64,000 nt of DNA from Thozetella sp. PMI_491. Its lineage: Eukaryota > Ascomycota > Sordariomycetes > Chaetosphaeriales > Chaetosphaeriaceae. The stretch lies in NCBI GenBank assembly GCA_021432635.1, contig MU270100.1, positions 1 through 64,000 on the forward strand, in the 5' to 3' direction. Below are positions 11,107 to 21,567 of the stretch, one piece after another. Every line of letters begins with the position of its first letter. The stretch's first letter is position 1. The notes below the pieces were generated by a model that was not told the DNA's origin, searched no databases, and worked only from the letters and a program-made list of their open reading frames with translations. Both the position numbers and the translations under genes were made by a program.

Positions 11107-12207
11107 CTAGCATAATGAGAGGACAGAATGTATAGCAGCGACGAGAATCGCGGCCATCTGCTGGTGTGTTGAAGGGGACGGATGGTAGTCGCAGCCTATG
11201 TTGTTGTTGCTTGAGTCCTGGGTTGGGAGGCTGACGAAATGTGCCTTGGCACCAATTTTTGCCACGGCACTCTTGATGGAGGTCTCTTGCTTTGTGTGCT
11301 GCGCTTCTTCGGCAGTCGGGTAGCCGTCCGAGAGCATGGGCGAGCTGGTGATGAAGATATTCGCAGAAGGATACTTTGTCAGAATGGTTTGGCTGAAGTT
11401 GACGAGAGCGTTGGTGTAGGCAGTCGCGTCAAGCTCAGGTCGAGCGTTATATGCGGTACCAGAGGCATCATAAGCGATGTACGAGAAATCATTGGTGCCC
11501 AGATTCAAGATAACGATGTCCACGGGTGTCTTGAAGTCATATGTGTTGTCGCCATCATTTGCCCCGTAACGGGTCCAAAGTTCCGGCATCAGCGGCGTAG
11601 TGTCGACGCTGCCAGTAACATAGTTACGAGTCAGACCCTTGCCGGACCAGGCAACGATACTATAGTCGGCCGAGAGGTTCTTCGCTGTTAAAGCACCATA
11701 GGTTGATGTGGCGTCCTCCAAGGCTGCAGTGTTGGTGCAGGGGTACGTCCCATCGATACCGTAGCCAACACTGATGGAGTCACCGATGATCTCGATACGC
11801 CGTTTTGGCACTGTGATAGTCCCCGAGGTGCTTGGACAGCCAAGGTAGATGCTGCCAAATAACGCTTCTGACCGCTTCCTGATCTCTACTTGATGCTTGC
11901 CGTTGGACAGAACGGGCGTGGAAATGCTGGAGCCACTAACGTTGTTGTCGATGATCGGTGCGCCCCCATCAACCACCACCTCAAGGCTATTCGTGCCCCA
12001 CTGGGATACGATAGGAACACTGGCAGTGGTTCCCGTGAAGCTGAATGAGATACCAGAGCCCGGCCATGTCAATTCGTTTGTCGATGGGTTGACGCGACCG
12101 AGATAGGTGAGTGCTGCTGATGAGCATCCAGCCCTATCTTGGATGCTCTTTGGAAGGGCAGCCGCCAAAGCACCAGGCAGCACAGTGAGAGGAATGAAGA
12201 AATGCAT
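11107..12207 (-). CDS. Secreted carbohydrate esterase family 2 (acetyl xylan esterase, SGNH fold)
   Basis: Single-exon gene of 366 residues with an N-terminal signal peptide (MHFFIPLTVLPGALAAALPK). The first ~125 residues form the CE2 beta-sandwich domain. The SGNH hydrolase domain follows: block I IEIIGDSISVGYG with nucleophile Ser about 144, a Gly block in AWSGKGLTRNY, block III ILNLGTNDF with the oxyanion Asn, and block V DYHPSPSTHQQMA with the catalytic His about 342. Family members remove acetyl groups from xylan or glucomannan outside the cell. Together with the GH62 enzyme it would strip side groups from the same polymer. A TATA-like element lies about 70 nt upstream and a GGCTAAA motif sits in the leader. 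Confidence 0.92.
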   Translation of the reverse strand: MHFFIPLTVLPGALAAALPKSIQDRAGCSSAALTYLGRVNPSTNELTWPGSGISFSFTGTTASVPIVSQWGTNSLEVVVDGGAPIIDNNVSGSSISTPVLSNGKHQVEIRKRSEALFGSIYLGCPSTSGTITVPKRRIEIIGDSISVGYGIDGTYPCTNTAALEDATSTYGALTAKNLSADYSIVAWSGKGLTRNYVTGSVDTTPLMPELWTRYGANDGDNTYDFKTPVDIVILNLGTNDFSYIAYDASGTAYNARPELDATAYTNALVNFSQTILTKYPSANIFITSSPMLSDGYPTAEEAQHTKQETSIKSAVAKIGAKAHFVSLPTQDSSNNNIGCDYHPSPSTHQQMAAILVAAIHSVLSLC

Positions 12208-12222
12208 TGTGATAGCAAAATT

Positions 12223-12229
12223 GGCTAAA
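12223..12229 (+). promoter_or_regulatory. GGCTAAA motif upstream of the CE2 gene
   Basis: The heptamer GGCTAAA matches the classical binding site of the fungal xylanase regulator XlnR/XYR1. It lies 16-22 nt before the CE2 start codon, in reverse orientation to the gene. A 7-mer occurs by chance often, and this position is probably transcribed leader rather than core promoter, so the assignment is weak. Confidence 0.3.
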
Positions 12230-12273
12230 GTCAGGGTGAGGTACTAGTTTGAACGTCCTTCGCAATGCGACCT

Positions 12274-12282
12274 CCTTTATAG
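12274..12282 (-). promoter_or_regulatory. TATA-like box of the CE2 gene
   Basis: Minus-strand CTATAAAGG about 70 nt upstream of the CE2 ATG, at a spacing usual for highly inducible secreted-enzyme genes in filamentous fungi. Predicted from sequence only. Confidence 0.45.
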
Positions 12283-13109
12283 TCCCGGAATCGCGGCTAC
12301 CCTTTCGGCTCCGTCTAGCTGTAGTAACAGTGCGGTGACCGATGACACGCGCTTCTGGCGGGCGGAAAGCCTTGTTCCGGCAAGTATTTCCCGGTACTCG
12401 AACCGAGCGGGGTTGGTTGTTCGAACCCAACGCGTAAATTCATCAATTATAACTACCAAGCAAGGTATTTAGTTTACTTGCTAATTAGTGCGATAATCAA
12501 AGGAGTGCATTGCGGGTTTTAGGGCCACCCTTGAACATGTATTTGTCCGCCGGATGCCGAACCCGACTTCCCGGCTCGCTTTCAGTTGGCCGCCCGGAGA
12601 AACAGGGAGATTTTATTTCGCAATTGGTTCACCTAGCCAGTGCCCCTACTTAGAGTTTGATTTAGTATAGGCCCACTAGTGTTGGGCTTCGAAAATCCAT
12701 TAATATTCCAGATCGGAGCATCCCAACACCCTGCTAGTTGCACGGATGGTACCGCACAATGCACTCTGGTGCAAGACTGGTGGGTATTTGGGGTAGTTCT
12801 TATAGCACCTGAATGCTAGTGGCGGGAAAATCGCCACTGCTGCTACGGTACCCCATCGTGTTCTAAGCGAAACTGGACGGTGGGTCACCAGCCGTCGGCC
12901 ACGGAGCTCGCCCCGCGAGCGAAAGCGAACATCCGGAAGTCCTGCGAGAGAATTGTCTCAGCACTACCTAGGTACCTACCTATGCCAAGCTGCAGGATAC
13001 CCCAAAAGCGACTAAACGACGATTGGCGGCCCGCTTAATACACGTGCAACGTCAGTTTGAGTGAAGAAATCCAATAATAGGGCAGGAAATACTCCGTAGA
13101 TCGCTCTAG

Positions 13110-15204
13110 TTATACAATGCTCAACTTCAACTTGACTAATCGTGGAAAATCCGCGTTGAGCCAATCGACTTGATTCCATATCGAGTATCCGACTCGGCGA
13201 AACGACTGCGAGCTCTTCCCCGAGTGAACCAGGACGAGACAATGTACTTCTTTCCGGTGCTGCTGATGATGGACTTCCCCAGTTGCCGTTTCAGCGAAGA
13301 ACACGACGGAATTGCTCCCAAGTCTCTCGTCTAGGGCTACGGGCGTCTTCGAGGGATTAAGCACCCGCCGAGATAACGAATCCACAGCAGGTGGGTTGCG
13401 TAGAGCGCTAGCGGAGAGTTCTTCAGCCCATTCAACCATCTCAAAGCTCTTACCGTGTACCGTGAGCGCTCTCCTCAGCTGTGTCTCCACCATGAGTTTC
13501 CGAGGACCGTTATTCGAAGACTCCGCGCTGTCGAGATCGAGGGAGATGAACATCGGCTCTAGACGACAGAGCAGGTGTCCCGTCCACGTAATCTGGCCAT
13601 TGGTAGACGCCCAGGACCAAGAAGGCGCAACGTCGAGCCTCCGTGCGGGCGAACTTCGCCGCTCCCGCGACGACCATAGCAGCCCCAGGAACATAGATCT
13701 TGATGATTCCACCCAGATGCCAGCATAATGAATTCTAGTACTGATAGATGCTATCGCATCCGCGATCCCTCGGATAGCAATCAGTTTATCAGAATCATAC
13801 GTAAGGTCGCGTTGTGTATAGTCTCGGATGAGGTCGCTCCAATCCAGCAGGAACTCGTCTTCGGGCCGGCGGCAGACTCCGCTTCGACTGGCGGTGGTCG
13901 AAACATGGGCAGCTGCCCGACCATTAGCGTCTTTAAATAGCCATTTCCGCTGAAAGCTGGCAACTGCTGCGTCTGTTGATCGAGGATCGTTTCGACGCAC
14001 TATCATGCTCGGGGCCTTGTGCTCTGCGATGAAGTCCAAAATCGGTTTCGCGAGGGGCGCTCGCTCGTCAAATATCGCCTCCTGGCATCTCCAAGAAATG
14101 TGCTCTTTGGCATATGTTAGGGTTCGAGAAGACAGCGCTTGCTCTTGGAACACCCAGGCTCTGCTATAAAGCTGCCTTGGGAGGTATGCAGACGAAAGAC
14201 TCGACCTCTTAATGTCAAACGACATATTGTTTGTATAGGCATGCACATTTCTCAAGGAACCGTTGGCTGTAGCGATCTGGAGTGCACAGGGCCGATTCGC
14301 TTTCCCGTTTCGGACTCGGAATAGGCCCGCATGGCTATCGTTCGCATCAGCGGCAGCTATGGTCAGAAGCGACTTCGTATAGTATGCATCCATTCGGGCA
14401 GCTTCCACCTCCCAATCGCTCCGATCGTCTTGGATGATGCACAGTGAATCTATCCAGAGATATCTGTAGCCCAGGCTGCGAGTGACATGGACAGCTTCAC
14501 GGAATGTGGCTGGCAGGTCTGCAAGTCTAACTTCAGCTCGATGCATGTGTATATTGTCTTTGGTGGTCTTGATAGGGGCTCCGCCTCCCCAGCAGTGACT
14601 CAGCGTCAAGTATTTCGCCCTTTGGACGGTGGTTTCTAGCAGATATGGTTCCTTCAATCCGTCGGCGGGGCCGACGTCAAGGACTCGGCGTGGGAGAAGA
14701 GGATCTTCAGTGGATAGACGGCGGCATGTCTCGTGGGTTTGGAGGCACTCTTCTAGCCAAGTTGTAGCCAGCTGATTGGATGCTTCGGATCCTGTACTAC
14801 TGTCGTCGCACAACTCCAGTGACTGCAACACCGTCTTAAGACGTTCTAATTATCTCGATTCTTTAGCATCGTACCTGGTTTTGTATTCTCTGTACATTGG
14901 ATTTATACCCACCGGGCAGCTGGAGACTCTCAAAGACAATATAGAAGACGGTGCGCTTTGGCTTTGGATTGCTAGGCTCAACGCAAGACACCTCTACTCC
15001 AATATCCCGTATTGACTTTATACTGAGCTTTGATGTATCATTGATGGATCTCCCGAGCCTTGCAACTTCATCGTGCATGATTTGACAAAGTCGACAATTC
15101 CGAGCACTCTCCCGGAGCTTATTGGGGGTATCATAATGAGAAAGCTCATGGTCTCGTATTGGATCAATTGAGGCAGATAGTGCTTGACAGCGTTGACACA
15201 ACAT
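13110..15204 (-). CDS. HET-domain protein (heterokaryon incompatibility type)
   Basis: Two exons, 15204-14913 and 14845-13110, join in phase across a 67-nt intron (donor GTGGGT) to 675 residues. The N-terminal part has paired cysteines (MLCQRCQAL, NCRLCQIMHDE), a common pre-HET segment. The HET domain starts about residue 172 with YLTLSHCWGG, continues through PATFREAVHVTRSLGYRYLW and IDSLCIIQDDRSDWEVEAARM, and ends near TIAAADANDSHAGLF. A later PSWSWAS motif is also usual in long HET proteins. HET domains act in fungal allorecognition and programmed cell death, resembling TIR domains in fold. No NACHT or repeat domain follows, so this is the stand-alone class. Its partner is unknown. Confidence 0.92.
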
Positions 15205-16088
15205 TCTTGTGACTGCTCGCTAGAAAACGTGTTTGAACTCGACCATGTCACTGGAGAAGCGATTACGCGAATTATTACGGCGCGAAGTGTGCCGCAAAGT
15301 CACGTGTTGACACTTTTACAAGTGTGTGCATACTTGCATAACAGCGCGAACATGGGTATCTGTATTCTCAGCTCGCACCTCCTTTGCCTCTTAGGTATGG
15401 TATCAACCTGGCCTCAGCTTCAGCATTTCAACAATAACGGCCGCCTAAATCCGAGAATCCATTCCTGCGGCTACTTGTTTCGGGGGACGGGGATGGCAGG
15501 CCGTGAATTGACCGGGCAGGATGTCCACTGGATGAGACAAGCTAAGCTGTTCCTCCCATTTTGCGATGAATTGTCAAAGAACCAATAACCAGAATATCTG
15601 CCTCCTAGGATGACTCAGTGGTCACCTCTTGCCTTCAGGAGCTCTATCTAGAGCTCAAAGCCAACGATTAGCACTAGGAGCAGCCGGCCCCGACAGCTCC
15701 CGAGCTGTCGGCCTATTGCAGCAGTACACTAATACCAACACGGTACTTCAGAGCTGCTAGCGTCCCTCGCTTGGGCTTTCATGGCCGGGTCTCTAAGCTG
15801 TTGCCAGCTGCTACCAGCTGCTCCGCCAGTATCTCGGAACTTAGTACCGCCCGAGCAAACTTTAACTCTCCCCGAACAGCCCCGAGCACTTTATGATGCT
15901 GTTTACTCTTCACGTGTCTGATCGGATTAAATCTCTAGTCAGCCGATAAAAAAATCACCCGAAAGGCCCGAGGTAATATTCCCATTAATACAAATAGGTG
16001 CTGTTGTCTGTTCTATCATGAGACACAAGAATTGACTAACGATTCCCTCCTCTAGGCAACCACTTACACGCCAGGAGAATCCGAAGCT
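15205..16088. other. Intergenic region between HET and FAD monooxygenase genes
   Basis: Shared promoter space of two divergent genes. It contains a plus-strand open frame of 134 codons (15184-15588) without recognisable content, and a GC-rich palindromic patch near 15684-15712 (gacagctcccgagctgtcgg). No gene called. Confidence 0.5.
15691..15710. repeat. Small inverted repeat
   Basis: The sequence CCGACAGCTCCCGAGCTGTCGG forms a perfect inverted repeat with 9-bp arms (CCGACAGCT / AGCTGTCGG) around a 4-nt centre. It may be a hairpin or a palindromic protein-binding site in the divergent promoter region; no function can be assigned. Confidence 0.5.
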
Positions 16089-17429
16089 ATGCTGCGACCA
16101 ACCTCCTGGACAACATTAAGTCGAAGTGTCTTTACCAGCTCGGCAAAACCATCCCGAGTATGCTTCCGCCGTCAATCATCCCAGGCCATGTCATCTCAAC
16201 CAAGGATTGCGGTCATTGGCGGAGGTCCAGCCGGCCTCACAATTGGTGTTTTGCTTCACAAACATCAGATCCCGTTCACCGTCTTCGAACTTCGTGAAAA
16301 GCCTAGCGAGGGGGAGCTGGCTAAGCCGTCTGGTATGCTCGACCTGCATGAAGAGTCCGGGCTTGCCGCCATTAGGGAGTGCGGCTTGTACGATCGGTTC
16401 GTACCGCTCACCGGAGAATGCACCGAGGACTTCGTCGTGTCAGACAGGCAGGGGAAAATCCTCCTCGCAGAATCGGGAGATGGAGACCGCCCAGAGATCT
16501 CGCGGAACAATCTCACCAAACTCCTGCTAGGAAACATTCCAACAGACAGCGTCAAGTGGGGTCACAAACTGCTCTCTGCCGACAGTCTAGCCGCGTCTAC
16601 AGGCAGCGAAATGGAGCTCGATTTCGGCAGTCATGGCAAGCACACATTCGATTTGGTGATCGGTGCTGACGGCGCCTGGTCAAAAGTGCGCAGCCTGCTC
16701 ACCGACGTGAAACCGCACTACACAGGGATGCAGATCATCACCATCACCATCAGAGAGATAACGAGGAAATACCCTCACTTAGCGAGTCTCATCGGATCAG
16801 GATCATTCAGCTCACTGGGGAACAAGCACGGAGTCATATCACAGCGTGGACCATTCGATTCATCCAGAATCTTCCTCTGGCTTAAAATCCCCGATGAAGA
16901 CTTTCCCGCCATCTCCGGCATGGCTGGCAAGCCAGCCAAAAATGCCAAAGACAAGCTGCTAGGTGATAAAGCCCTCCTTGGTACCTTCGGACCAGTGATA
17001 AAAGAGCTGGTTGCCACCGGATGCGACGAGGAATCGCTGGACAACCCCGGCGCAGCACTCGACATCCGGCCACTCTATACGCTGCCACATGGAAGCTCCT
17101 GGGAGCACAAGACAGGCGCAACCCTGGTCGGTGACGCGGCGCATCTGATGTTGCCGAATGGAGAGGGCGTCAACGCTGCCATGTTCGACTCGCTTCTCTT
17201 ATCCCAGGCCATTGCTAAGGCCTACCAAGCGGCCGGGAAGGGGTCCGTCTCGTTCCAAACTGCTTTGGATCCTCTTTTGCGGGAGTTTGAGGCAGCTATG
17301 GTGCAACGTGCCGAGGAAGTTGGTGGCCAGACGGATGGTCTGATTAGGATGATGTTTGGGTCTGACGATGCGGCGTACGATTTTGTCAAGTTTTTCCAAA
17401 GCATGTTGCAGGAGCAATCGGAAAAATAA
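16089..17429 (+). CDS. FAD-dependent monooxygenase (class A flavoprotein, TetX-like)
   Basis: Intronless, 446 residues. Class A flavoprotein hydroxylase signatures appear in order: FAD-binding GxGxxG in RIAVIGGGPAGLTIGVLL (about residues 39-56), the DG motif in DLVIGADGAWSKVR (about 191-204), and the GD motif in TLVGDAAHLMLPNGEGVNAA (about 345-364). These enzymes use NAD(P)H and O2 to hydroxylate small aromatic or polycyclic compounds. About 33 residues precede the Rossmann fold, rich in Ser, Thr and Arg and without acids (MLRPTSWTTLSRSVFTSSAK), which resembles a mitochondrial presequence; an internal ATG at 16188 would give the form without it. The substrate is unknown. It is transcribed away from the HET gene. 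Confidence 0.88.
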   Translation: MLRPTSWTTLSRSVFTSSAKPSRVCFRRQSSQAMSSQPRIAVIGGGPAGLTIGVLLHKHQIPFTVFELREKPSEGELAKPSGMLDLHEESGLAAIRECGLYDRFVPLTGECTEDFVVSDRQGKILLAESGDGDRPEISRNNLTKLLLGNIPTDSVKWGHKLLSADSLAASTGSEMELDFGSHGKHTFDLVIGADGAWSKVRSLLTDVKPHYTGMQIITITIREITRKYPHLASLIGSGSFSSLGNKHGVISQRGPFDSSRIFLWLKIPDEDFPAISGMAGKPAKNAKDKLLGDKALLGTFGPVIKELVATGCDEESLDNPGAALDIRPLYTLPHGSSWEHKTGATLVGDAAHLMLPNGEGVNAAMFDSLLLSQAIAKAYQAAGKGSVSFQTALDPLLREFEAAMVQRAEEVGGQTDGLIRMMFGSDDAAYDFVKFFQSMLQEQSEK

Positions 17430-17514
17430 AAGCAACAAATCGTTACACGGAGATTTCAAATGGCTACTTAAAGAGGAGACATATTGCATGTAAAGTTATG
17501 TAGTTAGAGAAAAA

Positions 17515-18336
17515 CTAAGTACTGAAGATATCAATAAGGTTCAAATCCAAACCTGACGGACTACCCATGGCTGAGAAGGGGGCGCCGATGTCAATAAACT
17601 CACTCGGAGCGGGAGTGGCATGGCCTGAATTTCCATTCGCAACAGTATATCCTTCTAGAGACCCAGTGTCGTCAACCTCTGCAGTGGGCTTAATAACTGG
17701 CGCAGCTTTTGGACTTGTCTGCCGATTCCGTAATCGTCTGCACCGAATCCCCTGCTCGTGCTGCTTCCTGTATGCGTCGCGGGAGAAGACCTTACCACAG
17801 CCATTCCTGCAAGCGAACTTCGTTGTAGATCTCTTTTGGCAATCGTATTTTCGGTGCTTGTTCAGATTGAACCTCTGGGTGAATGATTTCCCGCAGTCCG
17901 TACAGTTGATACATGGCGACCTCGGCGTGGAGCCTGTCTCTTGATCGTGCGTTGCGCTATTATCTGTCTCCGGAGTTTTCACAAAGGCGCTGGGAGTGCT
18001 TTAGGGTGTCATTTTAGCTTTTATTCTGCTTTCAGGAGTATGAGGGTGGAGCACGTACCTTGTAGGAAGACTCATCGGGCTGGTGGATGTAGGGTTAACT
18101 ATCAGCGTGGCGCTTTCGGAAAGCAAACCAGTAGATCTCAGGCTATCAGGAGCAGTGCTGTATTGGGAACCTGGCAAAGAGCTTTCCAGATGACAAGAAC
18201 TTGGAAGTTGTGACGTGCGCAGCTGCAGGTAGAAGATCAGAAGCATGCAATTCAGGTTGAGCACCCTGTTGCAAGCCCCTCTCGCAACGCTAAGCATCCG
18301 CCCATGGATTGTGAAAAAGCTTTTGAGATGTCGCAA
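17515..18336 (-). CDS. C2H2-type zinc-finger protein
   Basis: Exon 2 (17998-17515) carries two fingers: CTDCGKSFTQRFNLNKHRKYDC, where the last ligand is Cys, and CRNGCGKVFSRDAYRKQHEQ with a final RC pair. A short acidic tail (SGLDLNLIDIFST) may be an activation segment. A 60-nt intron (17999-18058, donor GTACGT) joins it in phase to an upstream exon that is Ser/Pro-rich (SLPGSQYSTAPDSLRSTGLL). The start is uncertain: in-frame Met codons lie at 18336, 18297 and 18246. Such small two-finger proteins with a C2HC first finger are common in Sordariomycetes, usually without known targets. The upstream neighbour ends only about 40 nt away on the same strand. Confidence 0.72.
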
Positions 18337-18376
18337 GTCTGCATGCGGGTGGGTAAGTCAGCCCACCGAAGTAGTG

Positions 18377-21300
18377 TTAATCACTTGATTCCATCCGTAA
18401 CTTACAAAAGAAGAAGGCAATAATGATGCCAAAAACGGCACCAGCTGCCAAAATGACAATATTGCCATCAGGGACAAAATCTTGGTTGTTAAGACTCCAA
18501 GCGCTGGGGCCCTCAGGTTCGGTGGGAGCTTGTATTTTCTTTTCATGTTGCGCATCGGGTGGCTTGTCTAAGGGCTCGTCGACGAACCTGCTTGGTCGAT
18601 CCTCGCTCGTTGTTCCCATATAATCCTGTTGAATGGTGCTTAGCCGGGCGCCCGTTGTGTAATACTGTAATTCCCTAGCCCAGAATCTTGATGAAGCTGC
18701 TGTATCCGAGATTATATGCTTCAGCAATTCTGCAAGATATGCTAGGTTGGTTTCTGTGCAAAAGCTGTGCGAAGTCGAGGCTACCTCTGGCAGTGTATTG
18801 ATTCCCCAGAGCACCGCGACGATTTCGTCGAAGAGGGGCTTATCCTCGTCTGGTACTAGATATTTCCACCTGGGCAGATCCTCTGTCAAGCTGCTCGTAG
18901 ATAATCAGCATGGTGTTTCAAGTGTTATTTGGGAAGGGGCCAAGGGTGTTGCGCACTCTTTCCTGTCCCATGCTTTATCATTCCCGCTATCTAATGCCTC
19001 CCCAATACTCGATGCAACCAAGGCATCGGCGACAATAAGACAACTTATCGCTTCCGATATGGTCCGGGGCGCTATATTGCGCATGATGTTGCGTATCGAT
19101 GAGATTCCCTGGGACCAGATGCTTGAGTAGGTCGTTTGGTCTTCGCTAAATCGCTGAAAGGATATTGTAGCCTCTGGCCTTATGCCATGTTCAACAAGTC
19201 GTTGGTGTGCTTTTGAGACAGACTTCCTTAGCTGAAGCCGTAATCGGAATGCCTTGACTTTTTGTTCGGAAAGAAACTCGACAAGACCTAGCTTGTGATC
19301 TCCAATTGGCGGTGTCAAATCTTTGACTTGGCCACGCCTTCCGATCAATGCCCACTCCGAAATACTGCTCCAGTCGGAAGTTGGAGGATTCCGGTGTTCC
19401 TCTTGTTGCAGTATCCAAGGTGTGGCGACTCTCCACTTGTCGAGAAGAAATTTCTTTTCCTCACGTCCCATAGCCGCACCGTAGGCTGCCAACCATATTG
19501 CTACAGAGGTGTGACCCAGGCTGCAAGCTTGCTGAAGAGCCACGGAACTATGGCTGGAATCTGGCTTGGAATCTTGTCGTTCTTTGCGTCTATCACGCTG
19601 CCCTTCGACACGAAATCCATGCTCGAGAAGGTATTTCACGATTTCCAAATCTCCTATCGACGATGCAAAAATGAGTTCACGGGATTCCCAAGATGTTGGG
19701 AGGGCATGGATCCCAGTGAAGCCAACTTGGTTCTTAAGAGCTCGTCGAACACCACGGACGTTTCCAGGAATAATGTGCGCCTCTAGAGCTCCAGAATTTG
19801 GAATGCGATTTTGGAGAAATGCCACGACGTCTAGGTAGCCGCGGTAGCCAGCGCATCGCAAAGCGCGGTATGTTGATCTCCTGGACCGAAGCGCGTATGA
19901 GCCTTTCTCATAGAGATATCGAACAACATCGACGTCTCCGCCGAGAGCCGCGGCCTCCAAAAGATCGAAAGAGGCTTCGTCGTCATGCGTTATATGAGCG
20001 CCCCGGTCGCAAAGACACTGGATCAGGCCAAGGTTGTTTTCGAGAACAGCGATCATCAAGGGTGTCTGTCCCCTGCCGCCTGGTGCATCTATATCAACGC
20101 CATTGTCGCAAAGGACCTGTACAGCCTCAATATTCCCATGAGACACTGCAGTCAGTAGGGGTGTTTGTCCCATCTCGTCAATTGCATTTATATCGGCGTT
20201 ATGCCTGAGAAGTGTTTCAATGGCGTAAATCGAACCTGTTTTCACGGCAGCGATGAGGGGCCACTCGCCATCATCGTCCTCGCCTGGGTTTACTACAGCA
20301 CCATGCAGTAAAAATGGTTCCAAGAGATCGAGCCTCTCTTTTTGGATGACCATACTAAGCAGCTCATTATCGACAAGGTAACCTGAGAACCGTCGCAGAG
20401 TTGACAGGACCTCTCCCGACTGGAGGCATAACAAGGCGGACTGGACTTTCATGCTGGCGGACCGATGCATGACTAGATGTCGATAGGGTTGCGTGGGTGT
20501 TTCCGTGACTCGCGGTTTCCCAAAAGCCTTATCAAGGGCTAGGAGATCCGAACTAAAAGTATTATTCTGCATGACTTGGAAATGTTCCGTCTGGAGAATG
20601 GATCTCCGCATCAGATACTCTAAGTCGAGGCTTTCAAAGGCAGCCCGATCGCCTAGAAAATGATGAACAAGAAGTCTTACTTCCCTCGCCTCAGGCGAGG
20701 ATTGCTTGGGATACGAAGCCTTGTCGAGTAGTACTTTGAGGTCTCGGTAATTCTTCAAGAGTTCCTCGTATGAAATGTGGTATCGATTCGAAAACAAGTG
20801 GTGGGCTGGCTGCAATCTATCGGACAGGTCCTCGCTGTGGATCGTCACGTACAATGTTCCCCTTTGGCGGTCCTTATCTACTGAGAAACTCGGGGGCCAC
20901 TTGGGCCTCTTGCGGCTGCTTTCTTTGGAAAATATACCCCAACCATAGGAGTAAGCACGGCATACAGAGCCACTATACTCTGTCAGTAATTCTTTTGCCT
21001 TCGAAACGAAGTGGGTGTAGATGGGCCAGCCTCACTTGTTGAAAGTTTCAGTGTAGCGAAAGTATGGACGGTCGGGCGGCATTTTAGTGCGAGGAGTTGC
21101 ATGGACCGAGCGATGAGCGCGAGAGATAGAAGCAAACTAATTGCATACTAGATAGGTATTTGCAGAAGGCTTGAGGCTCGTCGTCACAAAGCGGGCGATG
21201 TAGGCAAATATACAGGCTGTACCATGCAGGTGCTACCGTTTCATTGGTCCGAATTTGGGAATTCTCCGCCATGCAAAGTCGTAGGAAGGTGTGGTCCACG

Positions 21301-21473
21301 ATCGATCTCATTGGCTTAATGGTAGGAATGCCCCACTTGTGCCGTCCTTGGCTGTCCAGAACATGTACTGCGCAGGCCTCCCACGGCCAGTTGCCCCGCC
21401 CTGAGGCAGCCAAGGGGTGCTTGAAGCGCCACCGGACGTCCCACATAGTCTGCATTACCACATTGGTACTCAA
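18377..21473 (-). CDS. Ankyrin-repeat protein with optional C-terminal membrane anchor
   Basis: Exon 1 (21473-21149) joins in phase to exon 2 starting at 21030. The N-terminal ~330 residues form an uncharacterised alpha-rich region. About six ankyrin repeats follow (residues ~330-610; for example INAIDEMGQTPLLTAVSHGN and IDAPGGRGQTPLMIAVLENN), then a basic helical region (KAFRLRLQLRKSVSKAHQRL). The frame meets TGA at 18905-18907 (816 residues), but the same frame reopens at once for about 170 codons ending in a membrane segment (NIVILAAGAVFGIIIAFFF) and a short basic tail. A 66-nt intron, 18956-18891 (donor GTGCGC, branch CTGAT, acceptor GCAG), would remove the stop in phase and give 970 residues. 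Function is unknown; it lies in a HET/NLR-rich neighbourhood. Confidence 0.72.
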
Positions 21474-21567
21474 GAGGCATTTAAAGGCATGTAGCCGTGG
21501 CTAACTGAGAATGAACCTACGGTCCTTGTTTTCCCTCCTACTTTAGAGTTGATGAAGGCTGGGTTGC

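Larger units (their letters stand above)
12208..13109. other. Intergenic region: CE2 promoter and HET 3' flank
   Basis: Apart from the CE2 promoter elements, this holds a palindromic tetranucleotide-like tract at about 12964-12982 (CTACCTAGGTACCTACCTA) that recurs elsewhere in the window. A stretch near 12391-12425 contains GGTTCGA-like words on the minus strand, but no tRNA can be folded around it. No gene seen. Confidence 0.5.

Noticed and set aside
12370-12480. tRNA candidate based on GGTTCGA-like words on the minus strand
   Set aside because: No A-box, D-arm or acceptor pairing could be placed around it.
15184-15588. 134-codon plus-strand frame overlapping the HET gene start
   Set aside because: Overlaps the HET first exon antisense and has no recognisable content.
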